Source: Glaciecola sp041380235 (GTDB lineage: Bacteria > Pseudomonadota > Gammaproteobacteria > Enterobacterales > Alteromonadaceae). Taken from it: DNA of 64,000 nt. Below, one piece after another: positions 53,663 through 62,725 of this stretch (the stretch's first letter is position 1; each line of letters opens with the position of its first letter). Position numbers and translations under genes: made by a program. The notes under the pieces are model-generated. The model did no database searches and had not been told where the DNA came from. It was given only the letters and a program-made list of their open reading frames with translations. The stretch is taken from NCBI RefSeq assembly GCF_041380235.1, contig NZ_JBGIYY010000002.1, positions 1 to 64,000 of the forward strand, given 5' to 3'.

Positions 53663-55411
53663 CAGACTGTGTGAAAACTATTGATCACCTTTTGGTCTAA
53701 GTCCCGCGTTTTTATGATCAAATAATCTTAAAGTTGCCGCCTATTAAATCACCACTTTTAGTATAATTATTGGGTCAGATAAATCATAGAGAAAACGTGA
53801 TGGCACATCATATTTTAGGCCAGTCAAGAACCCAGACAACCTTGTTCCCAGAAGTGCTTGAGGACTTTATTACTGAAGATAATCCTGTTCGAGTCATCGA
53901 TATATTTGTAGAAGGTTTAGACCTTCAAACCCTTGGGTTTGAAGGTGTTATTGCCAAAGGCAAGGGTCGTCCAGGCTACCATCCAGCCATCCTGTTAAAA
54001 CTTTATATCTACGGTTATTTAAATCGTATCCAATCATCTCGCCGATTAGAAAAAGAAAGCCATCGCAATGTTGAAGTGATGTGGTTGCTGGGTCGACTAA
54101 AGCCAGATTTTAAGACGATTGCTGACTTCAGAAAGAATAATGGCAAAGGCATAAAAGGCGTGTGTCGTAGGTTCGTAGAGATGTGTCGTCAGATGAACAT
54201 GTTTGCTGATTCAGTCTTTGCTATTGATGGCAGTAAGTTCAAGGCAGTGAACAACAAATCAAAAAACTATACGCCAAGCAAAGTTAAGTTCCACATCGAC
54301 CGAGTGGAGAAAAGTATTGAAAAATACTTAAGCCAAATGGATACCAAAGATAAGGATGAAAAGGCTGCCGACACTAAGGTGTCAGCGTCAAAATTGGCAT
54401 GGCTTGAAGCGCGTTTAGTTGAACTTAAAACACTTGAAAAAGAAGTGAATGAACACCCAGATAAGCAAGTGTCACAAACTGACCCCGATGCCCGTTTAAT
54501 GCATACGCATCACATGGAAAGACGAGTTTGTTACAACGTGCAAAGCGCTGTGGATACAAAGCATCACTTGATTGTTGAGCACGATGTCACCATGACAGTA
54601 GACAGAGGACAACTCACCTCAATGGCAGCGCAGGTCCAAAAAGCATTAGGTAAGAAAAACATCACCATCATCGCCGACAAGGGCTATTTTAGTCGCAACG
54701 ATATTAAGGCGACACAAGACTTAGGCATGACGGCAAACGTGCCACAGAGCGATACATCGGGCGCAGCAAAAAAAGGGGTGTTCAATAAATCGTTATTTAA
54801 ATATGATAAAAACAAAGATATGTATATCTGCCCTGCGGGTGAAGAATTGCCTCATCGACGTAACGTGACGGAAGATGGTGTTGAGCAAAAGGTATACGTT
54901 AACCACGTTGCTTGCAGTGGCTGCACTATCAGAGCGAAATGCACAACGTCAGTAAAAGAGCCGAGAAAAATGAAACGCTGGGTGCACGAAGAGATGATAG
55001 ACGCGATGCAGATAAGGCTTGGCGATAATCCAGATTTACCCGTTCTAAGAAAGCAAACCCTTGAACACCCATTTGGCACGATAAAAATGTGGATGGGCGC
55101 GACACACTTCTTAATGAAGCGCAAAAAGAATGTAAGTATCGAAATGAGCCTCCATGTGCTGGCTTACAACCTGAAACGAATGATGACCATAATGGGAACT
55201 GCTGGATTGATGGAGGCGATGATCGCCTAGGGTAGTTACCCCTGAAAAAAATCAAGTGTATAGCCTTATTAAAAGTCATTATTGCTATCCAAAAGTCACT
55301 CAACGCGCAAATTTACAATTTCAAATAAATATTCGACACATCAACTCCGATGCTAAGGATGTGATTGAAGCGGCCGCAGATTAGTATTAAAAATAGTTTT
55401 AACACAGTCTG
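53663..55411 (+). mobile_element. IS1182-family insertion sequence
   Basis: One transposase gene is bounded by inverted repeats: CAGACTGTGTGAAAACTATT at 53663-53682 and its complement at 55392-55411, with a single mismatch. Length is about 1.75 kb. No target duplication is obvious. It sits between the attC site of the CBASS cassette and another attC, so it has inserted into the cassette array. Confidence 0.85.
53800..55230 (+). CDS. IS1182-family transposase
   Basis: DDE transposase of 476 residues. The N-terminal DUF772-type domain has GRPGYHPAILLKLYIYGYL. The catalytic Asp is in VFAIDGSKFKAVNNK and the second Asp in IIADKGYFS; the C-terminal DDE region includes LRKQTLEHPFGTIKMW with the Glu. 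A four-Cys patch (CPAGEE...VACSGCTIRAKC) is typical of IS1182. The start is ATG 53800; an upstream in-frame ATG at 53770 is outside the family start. It appears intact. Confidence 0.92.
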   Translation: MAHHILGQSRTQTTLFPEVLEDFITEDNPVRVIDIFVEGLDLQTLGFEGVIAKGKGRPGYHPAILLKLYIYGYLNRIQSSRRLEKESHRNVEVMWLLGRLKPDFKTIADFRKNNGKGIKGVCRRFVEMCRQMNMFADSVFAIDGSKFKAVNNKSKNYTPSKVKFHIDRVEKSIEKYLSQMDTKDKDEKAADTKVSASKLAWLEARLVELKTLEKEVNEHPDKQVSQTDPDARLMHTHHMERRVCYNVQSAVDTKHHLIVEHDVTMTVDRGQLTSMAAQVQKALGKKNITIIADKGYFSRNDIKATQDLGMTANVPQSDTSGAAKKGVFNKSLFKYDKNKDMYICPAGEELPHRRNVTEDGVEQKVYVNHVACSGCTIRAKCTTSVKEPRKMKRWVHEEMIDAMQIRLGDNPDLPVLRKQTLEHPFGTIKMWMGATHFLMKRKKNVSIEMSLHVLAYNLKRMMTIMGTAGLMEAMIA

Positions 55412-55550
55412 GGCAGTTAGGGGACGTAGCGGTTTTCTTCTATTCGGCATTGCGAGAGTAAAAAGGCAATATTCTTACCAACCATAAAGAGATGAATTTA
55501 CGTTCATTAAACAGTTGATAATGAAGCTACTTTCCTCGATAGCAGACGTT
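55412..55550. other. non-coding stretch with a short direct repeat copy
   Basis: It opens with the tail of TGGGCAGTTAGGGG (55410-55423), a 14-base word repeated at 56180-56193. No gene is present. It joins the IS1182 right end to the following attC site. Confidence 0.45.
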
Positions 55551-55651
55551 TAATAACGCTCAACTAAGAGGCAAACGATAGTTGGCTAATATAGAGAGCG
55601 GAGCGAACAAAGCCAACCGTTACTTGCCCTGCTTGAGTGGCTTGTTATGTT
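55551..55651 (+). repeat. attC-like site, about 100 bp
   Basis: Left core TAATAACGCTCAA and right core GGCTTGTTATGT (55639-55650). Between them GAGGCAAACG...AGTTGGCT and AGCCAAC...ACTTGCC form long arms, and GCTCAA pairs with TTGAGT. The size resembles long chromosomal-integron attC sites. Confidence 0.65.
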
Positions 55652-55725
55652 TATATAGTGCAATTGGTTTCTAACATTGATAATGTTTATCGCACTAAGA
55701 TAATAACTTAAAAGTAATTTAAACA

Positions 55726-56091
55726 ATGATTAGAAATCAAGACAAATTATTATTCGAAGCATTAGCCTCATTCTCAGTACCTCTCGAAAGAGCATTCCAC
55801 ACAGCATTAAATGCAATTAAAACCGACGATAGTATATCTGATAAATATAAGGAGGATTTGCTTACTTACACCAAAGCTATTCTCATGAATAGTTTGGATT
55901 TACATGAATATGTTGCGAGGAAAGATCCAAGTTTAGATTTCGAGAAGCTTGGAAAACAAAAATACATTGAAATGAGAGAAGAATATCTAAATGCATTCCC
56001 CAAAGACGAATATTATCCTCCGAATTTTCACGAGTACATTTGCAAAGAGGCAGATTCCAGAAAGAAGAAACCGCCAAAAGTTAAAGGCTAA
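55726..56091 (+). CDS. hypothetical cassette protein, 121 aa
   Basis: A soluble protein, all-helical by composition, Lys/Glu-rich, with a basic C-terminal tail. It has one Cys and no membrane segment. It starts at ATG 55726, 75 bp after a long attC-like site and in the same orientation, so it is probably a gene cassette. No clear ribosome site precedes it. The family is not recognised. Confidence 0.55.
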   Translation: MIRNQDKLLFEALASFSVPLERAFHTALNAIKTDDSISDKYKEDLLTYTKAILMNSLDLHEYVARKDPSLDFEKLGKQKYIEMREEYLNAFPKDEYYPPNFHEYICKEADSRKKKPPKVKG

Positions 56092-56503
56092 TTTATGACT
56101 ATCAATTTAACTAAATATATTGAGTGAACTGGTCAAGTCATTTTGGCAGCGGCTTGCGTTAAGCTGCCTAAGACAAGTTTGGGCAGTTAGGGGTCTGTCG
56201 TAAAACATCTATTCAAGTTGAGTTTCTGCCGTTCAAGCACCATCTAACAGAAGTTTATCGTATGACGGCAATGGGGGGCTAAAGCGGACTGTCACTGTGA
56301 TTAAGATAGCACTAGTCTTGAAACAAAAATTTCAAACGTATTGGATATCAGTTCAGGGGTATTTGCTCTTGCATGAAAAGATCCACGATGCTTAGTCTTA
56401 GTCGGACAATGTAAAATCTATAATATGTTAAGATAACTCGTAGCCACCCCAACAAAAGTCACTTAATATGAAATAGTTGGGTAGTCAGAATGCTGGTTCA
56501 TAA
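56092..56503. other. non-coding stretch before the first Rhs tip
   Basis: It contains the hairpin CTGCCTAA...TTTGGGCAG (56164-56186), the second copy of the 14-base word TGGGCAGTTAGGGG (56180-56193), and no gene. It could include a damaged cassette end. Confidence 0.4.
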
Positions 56504-57145
56504 TTACGATTATTTTACTACAAAGCACGGATTTATCATCCAAAGTTAGGTCGATTCCTTCAAGTTGACCCGATTGGGTATGACGATGGCATGAATATGT
56601 ATGCCTACGTAGGGAATGATCCGATTAATATGGTTGATCCAACTGGCCTTACCGGTTTAATGCCATATGGTCCGGCACTAGAAACAGCCGGATTAGTTAG
56701 TAATGGTACGGCAAAAAAAGACATAAAAGTTTATTTGGATACACAACGCGCAATTGATAAATTTTTCTTATCCAAGTTACCGTATATCGGACCTGTTTTA
56801 ACTGTGTCTGACATAGTAGTTGAAATATCAAACGATAGAGTACCTATTTCAAAATTGCTAGCTGAGGGCACCGGTTATGGTGCTTCAAAATTGACTGATT
56901 CTATATCTAACGATTACGGCTATAAAGAGATGCCTATGGGTAAGAAAAAATTTAGTATTTGGCTCCTAAAACAACTCGCAACTGAAAGCTCAAAAACATT
57001 TACTGAAAACAATACTGGAATATTTGATGATATAGCCTCAGGATCTGAAAATAAAAGTAGTATGCAAAAACATGATGAAGGATTAATACAAGCAGTTTGG
57101 TGTGTTGCAAGTGGACCAGGAAAAGTTAGGTGTCCTGGTAGCTAA
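56504..57145 (+). pseudogene. orphan Rhs C-terminal tip (toxin module)
   Basis: The frame opens after a stop at 56501 without a good start codon. It begins with the end of an Rhs core, YYKARIYHPKLGRFLQVDP then IGYDDGMNMYAYVGNDPINMVDPTG. This is the universal junction to the variable toxic tip. About 160 unique residues follow, ending near CRCPGS-like Cys residues. It may be read from ATG 56591. Lacking the several-hundred-residue Rhs shell, it is a displaced tip of the kind used as a reserve for recombination. The toxic activity is not recognisable. Confidence 0.75.
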
Positions 57146-57308
57146 GAATTATTTTTATGGGCTGTCTATTTTTGTAAAGTGGCGCGGACTTTTGTAATCT
57201 ATTCAGTTAAGAAGTAAGCTTTTTTATAGTGCTAATATGTAAAAATATTTAATTGAGCACTGCTATATTACAAGCAAGCAAACCTGCTTCTAATTTAAAG
57301 GATAAGGG

Positions 57309-57644
57309 ATGTATTTTAAACAAACTAAACTTACTTATATACATAGGTTAATCATTTTTATATTTCTGCTAATAATTTTTATCGCAACACTTTTTGGTAG
57401 TTTATATGGCTTAGGTATGAAATATTTAATAACTTATCTTATGCGCATGGGCGGATTATACTGTTTTGTTTATTGCTTCTTTTGTTTCCTAAAGGGTGAA
57501 GAAAATTTCATTAGCGCAGGTTGGTTGATTTCAAAAAAATTCACAAAAAGGAACTATCCACTAACTTTTTACTATGTACTTGTCATGCTATCGGTTTTTG
57601 GTTTGTTGATGTCTTATATGGGTTTTGTTCTAATTGAAATTTAA
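57309..57644 (+). CDS. small membrane protein, possible Rhs immunity
   Basis: Protein of 111 residues with three hydrophobic spans (about 12-32, 41-62 and 84-106). It follows the orphan Rhs tip by 163 bp on the same strand, the normal place for the cognate immunity protein. Start ATG 57309 follows AAAGGATAAGG. Position is the only reason for the immunity idea; the sequence family is not recognised. Confidence 0.5.
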   Translation: MYFKQTKLTYIHRLIIFIFLLIIFIATLFGSLYGLGMKYLITYLMRMGGLYCFVYCFFCFLKGEENFISAGWLISKKFTKRNYPLTFYYVLVMLSVFGLLMSYMGFVLIEI

Positions 57645-57658
57645 GGAAAATGTAAAAA

Positions 57659-58135
57659 ATGATTGTTCATATTTTGTTGATATTTGGAGTAATTGTTACA
57701 GAAGATATTGTTAAACTTAGCGAAGAAGATGTGCGTTTTGCCTTGAATACAATCGATAAGGGAACAAGAGAATGCAATTTTGATAAGGCTACCAAGTACT
57801 ATCGCCCATATACTTCTTTTTATGCTTACGAGAGTGGTATTAGAATTAGCGAGCACAAATTTGTTGAAATAGAAAATTTATTTCTACAAATGATGGAAAA
57901 ATGTTCTTATGAAGTAGTAAATGAATACAAATCTGAAGTAAAAATCATAGTAAATAAAGACGGTCAGAAAGCTTTTTCATTAAGCGAATTAGAATATGAT
58001 ATGAAATACACATATGGAGGTAATTCAGTCGTATATAGAGAAAAAATAGAGGCAAAGGCCGAATTTCAAATAATAAACAACCAATTAGTGGTCGTAGAGA
58101 ATCACTGGAAAATAATTTCTAAATACAAAATTTAG
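57659..58135 (+). CDS. exported hypothetical protein, 158 aa
   Basis: The N-terminus is a short hydrophobic segment (residues 2-13) that could act as a signal peptide or anchor. The rest is a beta-rich domain ending IINNQLVVVENHWKIISKY, with the alternating pattern of NTF2/SnoaL-like folds. AAGGAAAATG lies upstream of ATG 57659. It is very AT-rich compared with the core genes, which points to recent acquisition. It may belong with the preceding membrane protein. The function is unknown. Confidence 0.5.
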   Translation: MIVHILLIFGVIVTEDIVKLSEEDVRFALNTIDKGTRECNFDKATKYYRPYTSFYAYESGIRISEHKFVEIENLFLQMMEKCSYEVVNEYKSEVKIIVNKDGQKAFSLSELEYDMKYTYGGNSVVYREKIEAKAEFQIINNQLVVVENHWKIISKYKI

Positions 58136-58268
58136 AAAATTTGATACAAAATGTAGCGTACCAAATTACCATCGTGTGCGCCACGAGGCGTGTAGCGTAC
58201 CTTTTTCCTGTCATAACTTTTGCGAACAAAGCTCCGACTAGCGAGGCTTTGGATTCAAAAAAACACTT

Positions 58269-58640
58269 TTATGTTTTTCGCTTTCTCTTCTTTTTATCCT
58301 TATAACTATTAAAATAGTGATAAGCAAAAGGAACAACGACGAAACATAAGATAATTACGCTTGTATAAGCAAGAACCCATCTGCTATAGCCCGTTAATAT
58401 CGAAAATATATTCAACAGTAATATTAATGCTACCGAAACATAGTCTAACTTTTTATTTTTGTGTTTATCCTCCAACAATATGAAAAAAAAGCTATGGACT
58501 AGAACATATGTGTTAATCAAAAAAAATATTGAAAAGACTACGTACTGAAGAATAGTATATTCTCTTTCTACGTAGCCAAAGCTAAATAACAAAATTCCTA
58601 AACAAACAATTAAAAATCTAACTTTAGGCAACTCTAGCAT
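58269..58640 (-). CDS. membrane protein, probable immunity for the split Rhs tip
   Basis: Protein of 123 residues with four hydrophobic spans (about 7-20, 27-51, 66-82 and 87-108) and a very basic tail. Its ATG (58638-58640) overlaps the stop of the Rhs tip by 7 bp, so the two genes were translationally coupled. This is the usual arrangement for a contact-dependent toxin and its immunity protein. With the tip now interrupted by an IS, this gene may no longer be expressed normally. Immunity is inferred from position. Confidence 0.6.
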   Translation of the reverse strand: MLELPKVRFLIVCLGILLFSFGYVEREYTILQYVVFSIFFLINTYVLVHSFFFILLEDKHKNKKLDYVSVALILLLNIFSILTGYSRWVLAYTSVIILCFVVVPFAYHYFNSYKDKKKRKRKT

Positions 58641-58926
58641 TTTTCTACAGCCTCACAAGCAGACGATGCAGCACTACTTCCAGCACCAGAGCCAATAATT
58701 GAACCAGCATTAGCCCCTTGGTCACCAGCCTTATTTTGTATTCTATTCATTTTGCGATTGTGTTTTCTACTATTCGGTGAACCTGCTGGTTTCTTTGGGT
58801 TAACTAAAGAAGAAGCCGCTTTACCCGTTTTCTGACCCGCAACTTTCCCTAACGGGGCTAGAGCTTTGCCGCCAGCTACATTAGCAATTGTGCCTGCTAC
58901 TGTAACTTCTTTTCCTTGAATTTTAT

Positions 58927-58934
58927 CACCAACT
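58927..58934. repeat. IS21 copy B target duplication, left
   Basis: CACCAACT, identical to 61327-61334: perfect 8-bp direct repeats flanking the element. Confidence 0.95.
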
Positions 58935-58995
58935 TATAGCGCGTCAACTATCTTGACCGGTGTAGCGTCAATTATCTTGACCGGTTGCCACTGCT

Positions 58996-59748
58996 TTAAC
59001 TCTCTTTTTTCATAGCACTTTTTCGTCTATAGCTTTCTCCTACTAATTGAATAATGTGGGCGTGATGAACGAGTCGGTCGATAGCAGCCACGGTCATTGT
59101 AGTATCGGTAAATAGATCATCCCAATCTTCGAATGCCTGATTCGACGTAATGAGCATGCTAAATCGCTCGTATCGATGTGCGATAAGTTCGAACAGCACA
59201 CTGGTTTCTTGCTCAGTCTTCCTGATGTAACCGATATCGTCGATAATGAGCGCATGGTATTTATCTAGCTTATTCAAGGCATCTTGCAGTTTTAGCGCTT
59301 GTTTTGCCTCTTGTAGATGCTGCACTAGCGCCGTGGCGGAGTAGAATTTTACGCGTATTCCAGCTTCGATTAGACTGTAACCAAGTGAGCTAGCCAAATG
59401 AGTTTTTCCAACACCACTGGCCCCGAACAACAGTAGGTTCTTGCCTTGTTTTATCCATTCGTGATTATCAGCGAGGTCATACATTATGGCTTTGTTGACG
59501 CCATCTATTGCTGTGAAGTCGAAGCCGCCAAGGCTTTTACCTGATGGCAGGTTTGACTCTTTTAGGAAGCGTAATTGTCGCTTATCGGTGCGACTCGCCA
59601 GCTCCATATGACATAGCTCGCTTAGGTATTGTTCTGGTCGCCACTGGTCATGAAGGGCTTTCTCTGCAATGGATTCCCAGTGTGTTCTAAATTCGCTTAA
59701 GCGCAGCGTTTTCAGCATCAGAGGGAGCGAAGCGGTAAGATTACTCAT
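58996..59748 (-). CDS. istB: IS21-family helper ATPase IstB (copy B)
   Basis: 250-residue AAA+ partner of the transposase, close in sequence to copy A but with many substitutions. Walker A is GASGVGKTHLAS and Walker B is LIIDDIGYIRK. I set the start at ATG 59748, which gives the same 8-bp overlap with istA as in copy A, although the frame is open farther upstream. It appears intact. Confidence 0.92.
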   Translation of the reverse strand: MSNLTASLPLMLKTLRLSEFRTHWESIAEKALHDQWRPEQYLSELCHMELASRTDKRQLRFLKESNLPSGKSLGGFDFTAIDGVNKAIMYDLADNHEWIKQGKNLLLFGASGVGKTHLASSLGYSLIEAGIRVKFYSATALVQHLQEAKQALKLQDALNKLDKYHALIIDDIGYIRKTEQETSVLFELIAHRYERFSMLITSNQAFEDWDDLFTDTTMTVAAIDRLVHHAHIIQLVGESYRRKSAMKKES

Positions 59749-61234
59749 GACAACCTCCTTGTAATAACTGATTGTATTGCGACAGTTCATGCTGCCTCAC
59801 GTTGAGTTTTGGCACATCAACAGCTCTATTAGTAAAGCGTTCTTGGCAATCAAACAAGCTAGGGAGTCTGCCTGCATTTAGCTGGTTGGTAATGAATCGG
59901 CCTAACCGCATTTCGTTATCGTGTTTACTTGCAAGGTGTAGCACTCTGACCATGTAATGACTCGCATCATCTGCTTTCATCGTTGTGTTTACGTATTGCC
60001 AGATGGTGGCGTAGTCATCATTGGGTAATAGTTCGTCCCGCCATTGTGAGCATCTGAACGCGCGAGGCTTTTTCACTAGTGCATCTATCACATGTTTGTA
60101 ATTGACGCTGCGAGTGCGTGATGAGCCTGGCGCATATAATCGCGCTAACTCATAAGTCTTTTCATGGCCCACGAATAGGGCAAGGTAATTGTCGTGGATA
60201 TGGACTTTCAATCGGCTGCCCACTAGACGCGATGGCACTGTGTACATCACACGCTTAACATTAATTGTGCTTGTGCGCGTTACGCGCACATATTCAATGG
60301 AGTAATTGACGCTAGTTGTCGCTGGTAAGGCTTGTAATTGTCGCTGCTCCTGCTTGAATTTGGTTGCGATACGCTTATTTCGCCGTTCAACAAGGTCGCT
60401 AATAAAACCCTCATACTCTGCGCGACAACTAAAATCGAATGACTTTCGGATACGCAACGCTTGCTCTAACTGCGCTTTTATATGGCGATTACTGGATTCA
60501 ATTACGCCATTTTCATGTGCAATACCAGCATTGTTGCGCGTGGCTGTAAATCCATAATGCTTCATTAACTCATGATATCGTTGGGTGAAGTCATCAAGCC
60601 CACCATTATTCTTATAAGCAGCACTGAGGCTATCAGTGCGAACCTCAATTGGCACGCCACCGCTTTTAGCAAACGCATTTTGCAAGCCATCAGAGAATGC
60701 TGCAAAGCTCTCACCGCCATATGTCACTTGGCAATATTGCCAACCGCTGGCGGCTAATCGATAATTAAATAACATGTGTTTAATGGCTTCGCCATCAATC
60801 GTGACCGGTACCTTAACGTGCGTAAAGTCGCAGATGCCTAGCTGTCCGAACGGGTGATGTTGGAGAAACACGACCTCCTGACCTTCGCCATGCAAGTGCT
60901 GCCATTGCTTAATTCGTCGCTCTAGCGTACGCCTTGATGACGTTGAGAACTTGTCGCTGTGAGCTTCACATAAGTAGTCGAACACGCCGATGGGCGTTAT
61001 TTCACTATCTTGCTTGAGTAGCGGCAACACAACTGGCTCCCAAATACCTTCGAGTGGATCGGCTCTAGTTCGCCAATGGCGTTTGTCTTTTTTAGGTTGA
61101 TGGCGACCATTTTCAATTCGCCTGCCTGTGCTGATAGAGATATTGGCTTTACTGGCTGCAATCTCTTGTGAGAAATCTTTTCTGAGCTTCATATATAACC
61201 TGATTTGCTTTTCTGTAATGTGATTTCCCGACAC
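59741..61234 (-). CDS. istA: IS21-family transposase IstA (copy B)
   Basis: 497-residue DDE transposase, full length. Asp in GICDFTHVKVP, Asp in VRTDSLSAAY and Glu in AHENGVIESSNRH form the catalytic triad; an N-terminal HTH is present. GTG 61234 follows AAGGAGAG. It differs from copy A throughout, mostly in the first 50 residues and the C-terminus, so the two elements are related but distinct lineages. Confidence 0.92.
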   Translation of the reverse strand: MSGNHITEKQIRLYMKLRKDFSQEIAASKANISISTGRRIENGRHQPKKDKRHWRTRADPLEGIWEPVVLPLLKQDSEITPIGVFDYLCEAHSDKFSTSSRRTLERRIKQWQHLHGEGQEVVFLQHHPFGQLGICDFTHVKVPVTIDGEAIKHMLFNYRLAASGWQYCQVTYGGESFAAFSDGLQNAFAKSGGVPIEVRTDSLSAAYKNNGGLDDFTQRYHELMKHYGFTATRNNAGIAHENGVIESSNRHIKAQLEQALRIRKSFDFSCRAEYEGFISDLVERRNKRIATKFKQEQRQLQALPATTSVNYSIEYVRVTRTSTINVKRVMYTVPSRLVGSRLKVHIHDNYLALFVGHEKTYELARLYAPGSSRTRSVNYKHVIDALVKKPRAFRCSQWRDELLPNDDYATIWQYVNTTMKADDASHYMVRVLHLASKHDNEMRLGRFITNQLNAGRLPSLFDCQERFTNRAVDVPKLNVRQHELSQYNQLLQGGCHE

Positions 61235-61326
61235 TCAACTCTCCTTGGATTTGAGTGTCGAACTTTAACAGAACAACCGGTCAAGATAATTGTCGCTCAA
61301 CCGTTCAAGTTAATTGTCGCTTAATA

Positions 61327-61334
61327 CACCAACT
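61327..61334. repeat. IS21 copy B target duplication, right
   Basis: CACCAACT, pairing with 58927-58934. Confidence 0.95.
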
Positions 61335-61714
61335 AAAGATGCTGCACCCTCACTAGCTAATTTGGTCATCACCCCGGCTCCTTTGGCTAAACCAGTTATA
61401 CCACCACCCGCCAAACCAGCTATTCCAGCCATACCAACTTTACCCAATTCTATTTCATCACCCTTTATTAATTGCGTTGCAAGTTCTACCCCTGCACCTA
61501 CAAGGAATCCTGCTGCATAACTCATCCATTTTCCTGTAGGATTAATCATATTAACCGGATCATTTCCCACATAAGCATAAAGATTCATCTGGTCTTCATA
61601 ACCCACAGGGTCAGTTTGCAGGAATAGCCCTAGCTTTGGATGATACATCCGTGCTTTGTAGTAGTTTACCCCAATTTTTTGAAGGTACAACTGACCTGTT
61701 TGCCGACCTAATAT

Positions 61715-62386
61715 TCACACCTTATAGAAGCTAATGTGCAACAACAACGTGAGAACAACCTAGATTTATACAAGATTAATTATGCAGCGTTGATGAAGGT
61801 CGACTAGCCCAGTTGAGATTAAAAAATGTAAGTAAACGACTGTCTGCTTAGAAAGAGAGCAGACAGTCAAAATTTCCAATCTCAATGGTTGTTTATGGCA
61901 AAAATTTCTCGCACATATTTGAACGGCGTGTGTCTGCAAATGCCGTGCACTTGCCCTTAAGTATAAGGAAGGGCAATGTCGGCTGATCGCTCTAAGTGAA
62001 AGTTCACTATGCTAAACCTAATGGGCAGATAAACGTTGCACAATTAATATACTGTATTGCATCTCAGAAGGGCGCACACTGTTTGAATCGGAATCGTCGA
62101 TGTGTGTTTATTCTAGAGAATGAAAATGCGGCAGTATTTAGAGGAAAAAAGCAGTGAAATATTGGAAAAGTGCAACTTAAAAAACGTCAATAAAATCAGT
62201 CACTCACTCACTTGTTACATGCAATATGGGGATTAATAGAATGCAAATAGCCAGTCATTGTAGCCCTATGATACAAAATTCAAATGTCCGCAATCAATTT
62301 TAGATGAGCATTATCGAAGGATGAAGTGAGCGCAATTGGCACATTATCCCCTTCAACTATGAAAATTTAATGAGTGTTTAGGCAAT
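61715..62386. other. 670-bp non-coding stretch with hairpins
   Basis: No gene is seen. Three perfect or near-perfect hairpins lie close together: GACTGTCTGCT/AGCAGACAGTC (61838-61848 and 61858-61868), ACGGC/GCCGT (61923-61946) and TTGCCCTT/AAGGGCAA (61951-61976). None has a clean T-run, so they are not ordinary terminators. Confidence 0.5.
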
Positions 62387-62653
62387 TCATGGCCTTGAGC
62401 TTTTGTGGTTTGTATTCATCGACTCCATTAAAACTGAGAGCCCCTCTCGAGGATCCACTTCAAGAACTTGGCACAACTCAATAAACTCTATGAGTTCTAT
62501 CTTTCGTCTAGCTTGTTCAATTTTACCTAAGATTGAATGGTGTTTGCCCCACTTTTCCGAGACTTCTCGCAAAGAAAGAGACTGTTCCTCACGATGTGCT
62601 TTTAACCACAATCTGAGTTTGTCGTAATGTGAGGAGTAAACTGATGTTTTCAT
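62387..62653 (-). CDS. XRE-family helix-turn-helix regulator, 88 aa
   Basis: Small DNA-binding protein. The HTH reads SLSLREVSEKWGKHHSILGKIEQ (given in outline: helix 2 REVSEKWG, helix 3 SILGKIEQARR), in the Cro/CI fold. ATG 62653 is chosen because the homology begins there; the open frame extends upstream into the promoter region of the divergent gene. It is divergent from the winged-helix/helicase pair across about 70 bp, so it may repress that pair. Confidence 0.75.
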   Translation of the reverse strand: MKTSVYSSHYDKLRLWLKAHREEQSLSLREVSEKWGKHHSILGKIEQARRKIELIEFIELCQVLEVDPREGLSVLMESMNTNHKSSRP

Positions 62654-62725
62654 TGTCTCGATGATAGAGACAAAGTACACTGTCGCGAAATTCGAGACGG
62701 TAATCATAAAAAGAGATATTTTGTA

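Larger units (their letters stand above)
58935..61326 (-). mobile_element. IS21-family insertion sequence, copy B
   Basis: Element of 2392 bp in reverse orientation. Its ends are TATAGCGCGTCAA on the left and the complement of TATTAAGCGACA on the right, the same termini as copy A. Repeated GACCGGT-containing blocks lie inside both ends. It splits an Rhs tip gene and is bordered by 8-bp direct repeats. Copy A has a 6-bp duplication instead; both values occur in the IS21 family. Confidence 0.93.
58634..61714 (-). pseudogene. orphan Rhs C-terminal tip, split by IS21
   Basis: The right part (61714 down to 61327) reads GQLYLQKIGVNYYKARMYHP, then LGLFLQTDPVGYEDQMNLYA, then a Gly/Ala-rich helical segment ending ASLVG. 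The left part (58934 down to 58634) continues DKIQGKEVTVAGTIANVAGG to CEAVEKC and a stop. Joining them across one copy of the 8-bp repeat gives an uninterrupted frame. The tail is basic and rich in Asn/Arg/Lys (SPNSRKHNRKMNRIQNK), as in nuclease tips, but no active site is certain. Confidence 0.85.
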
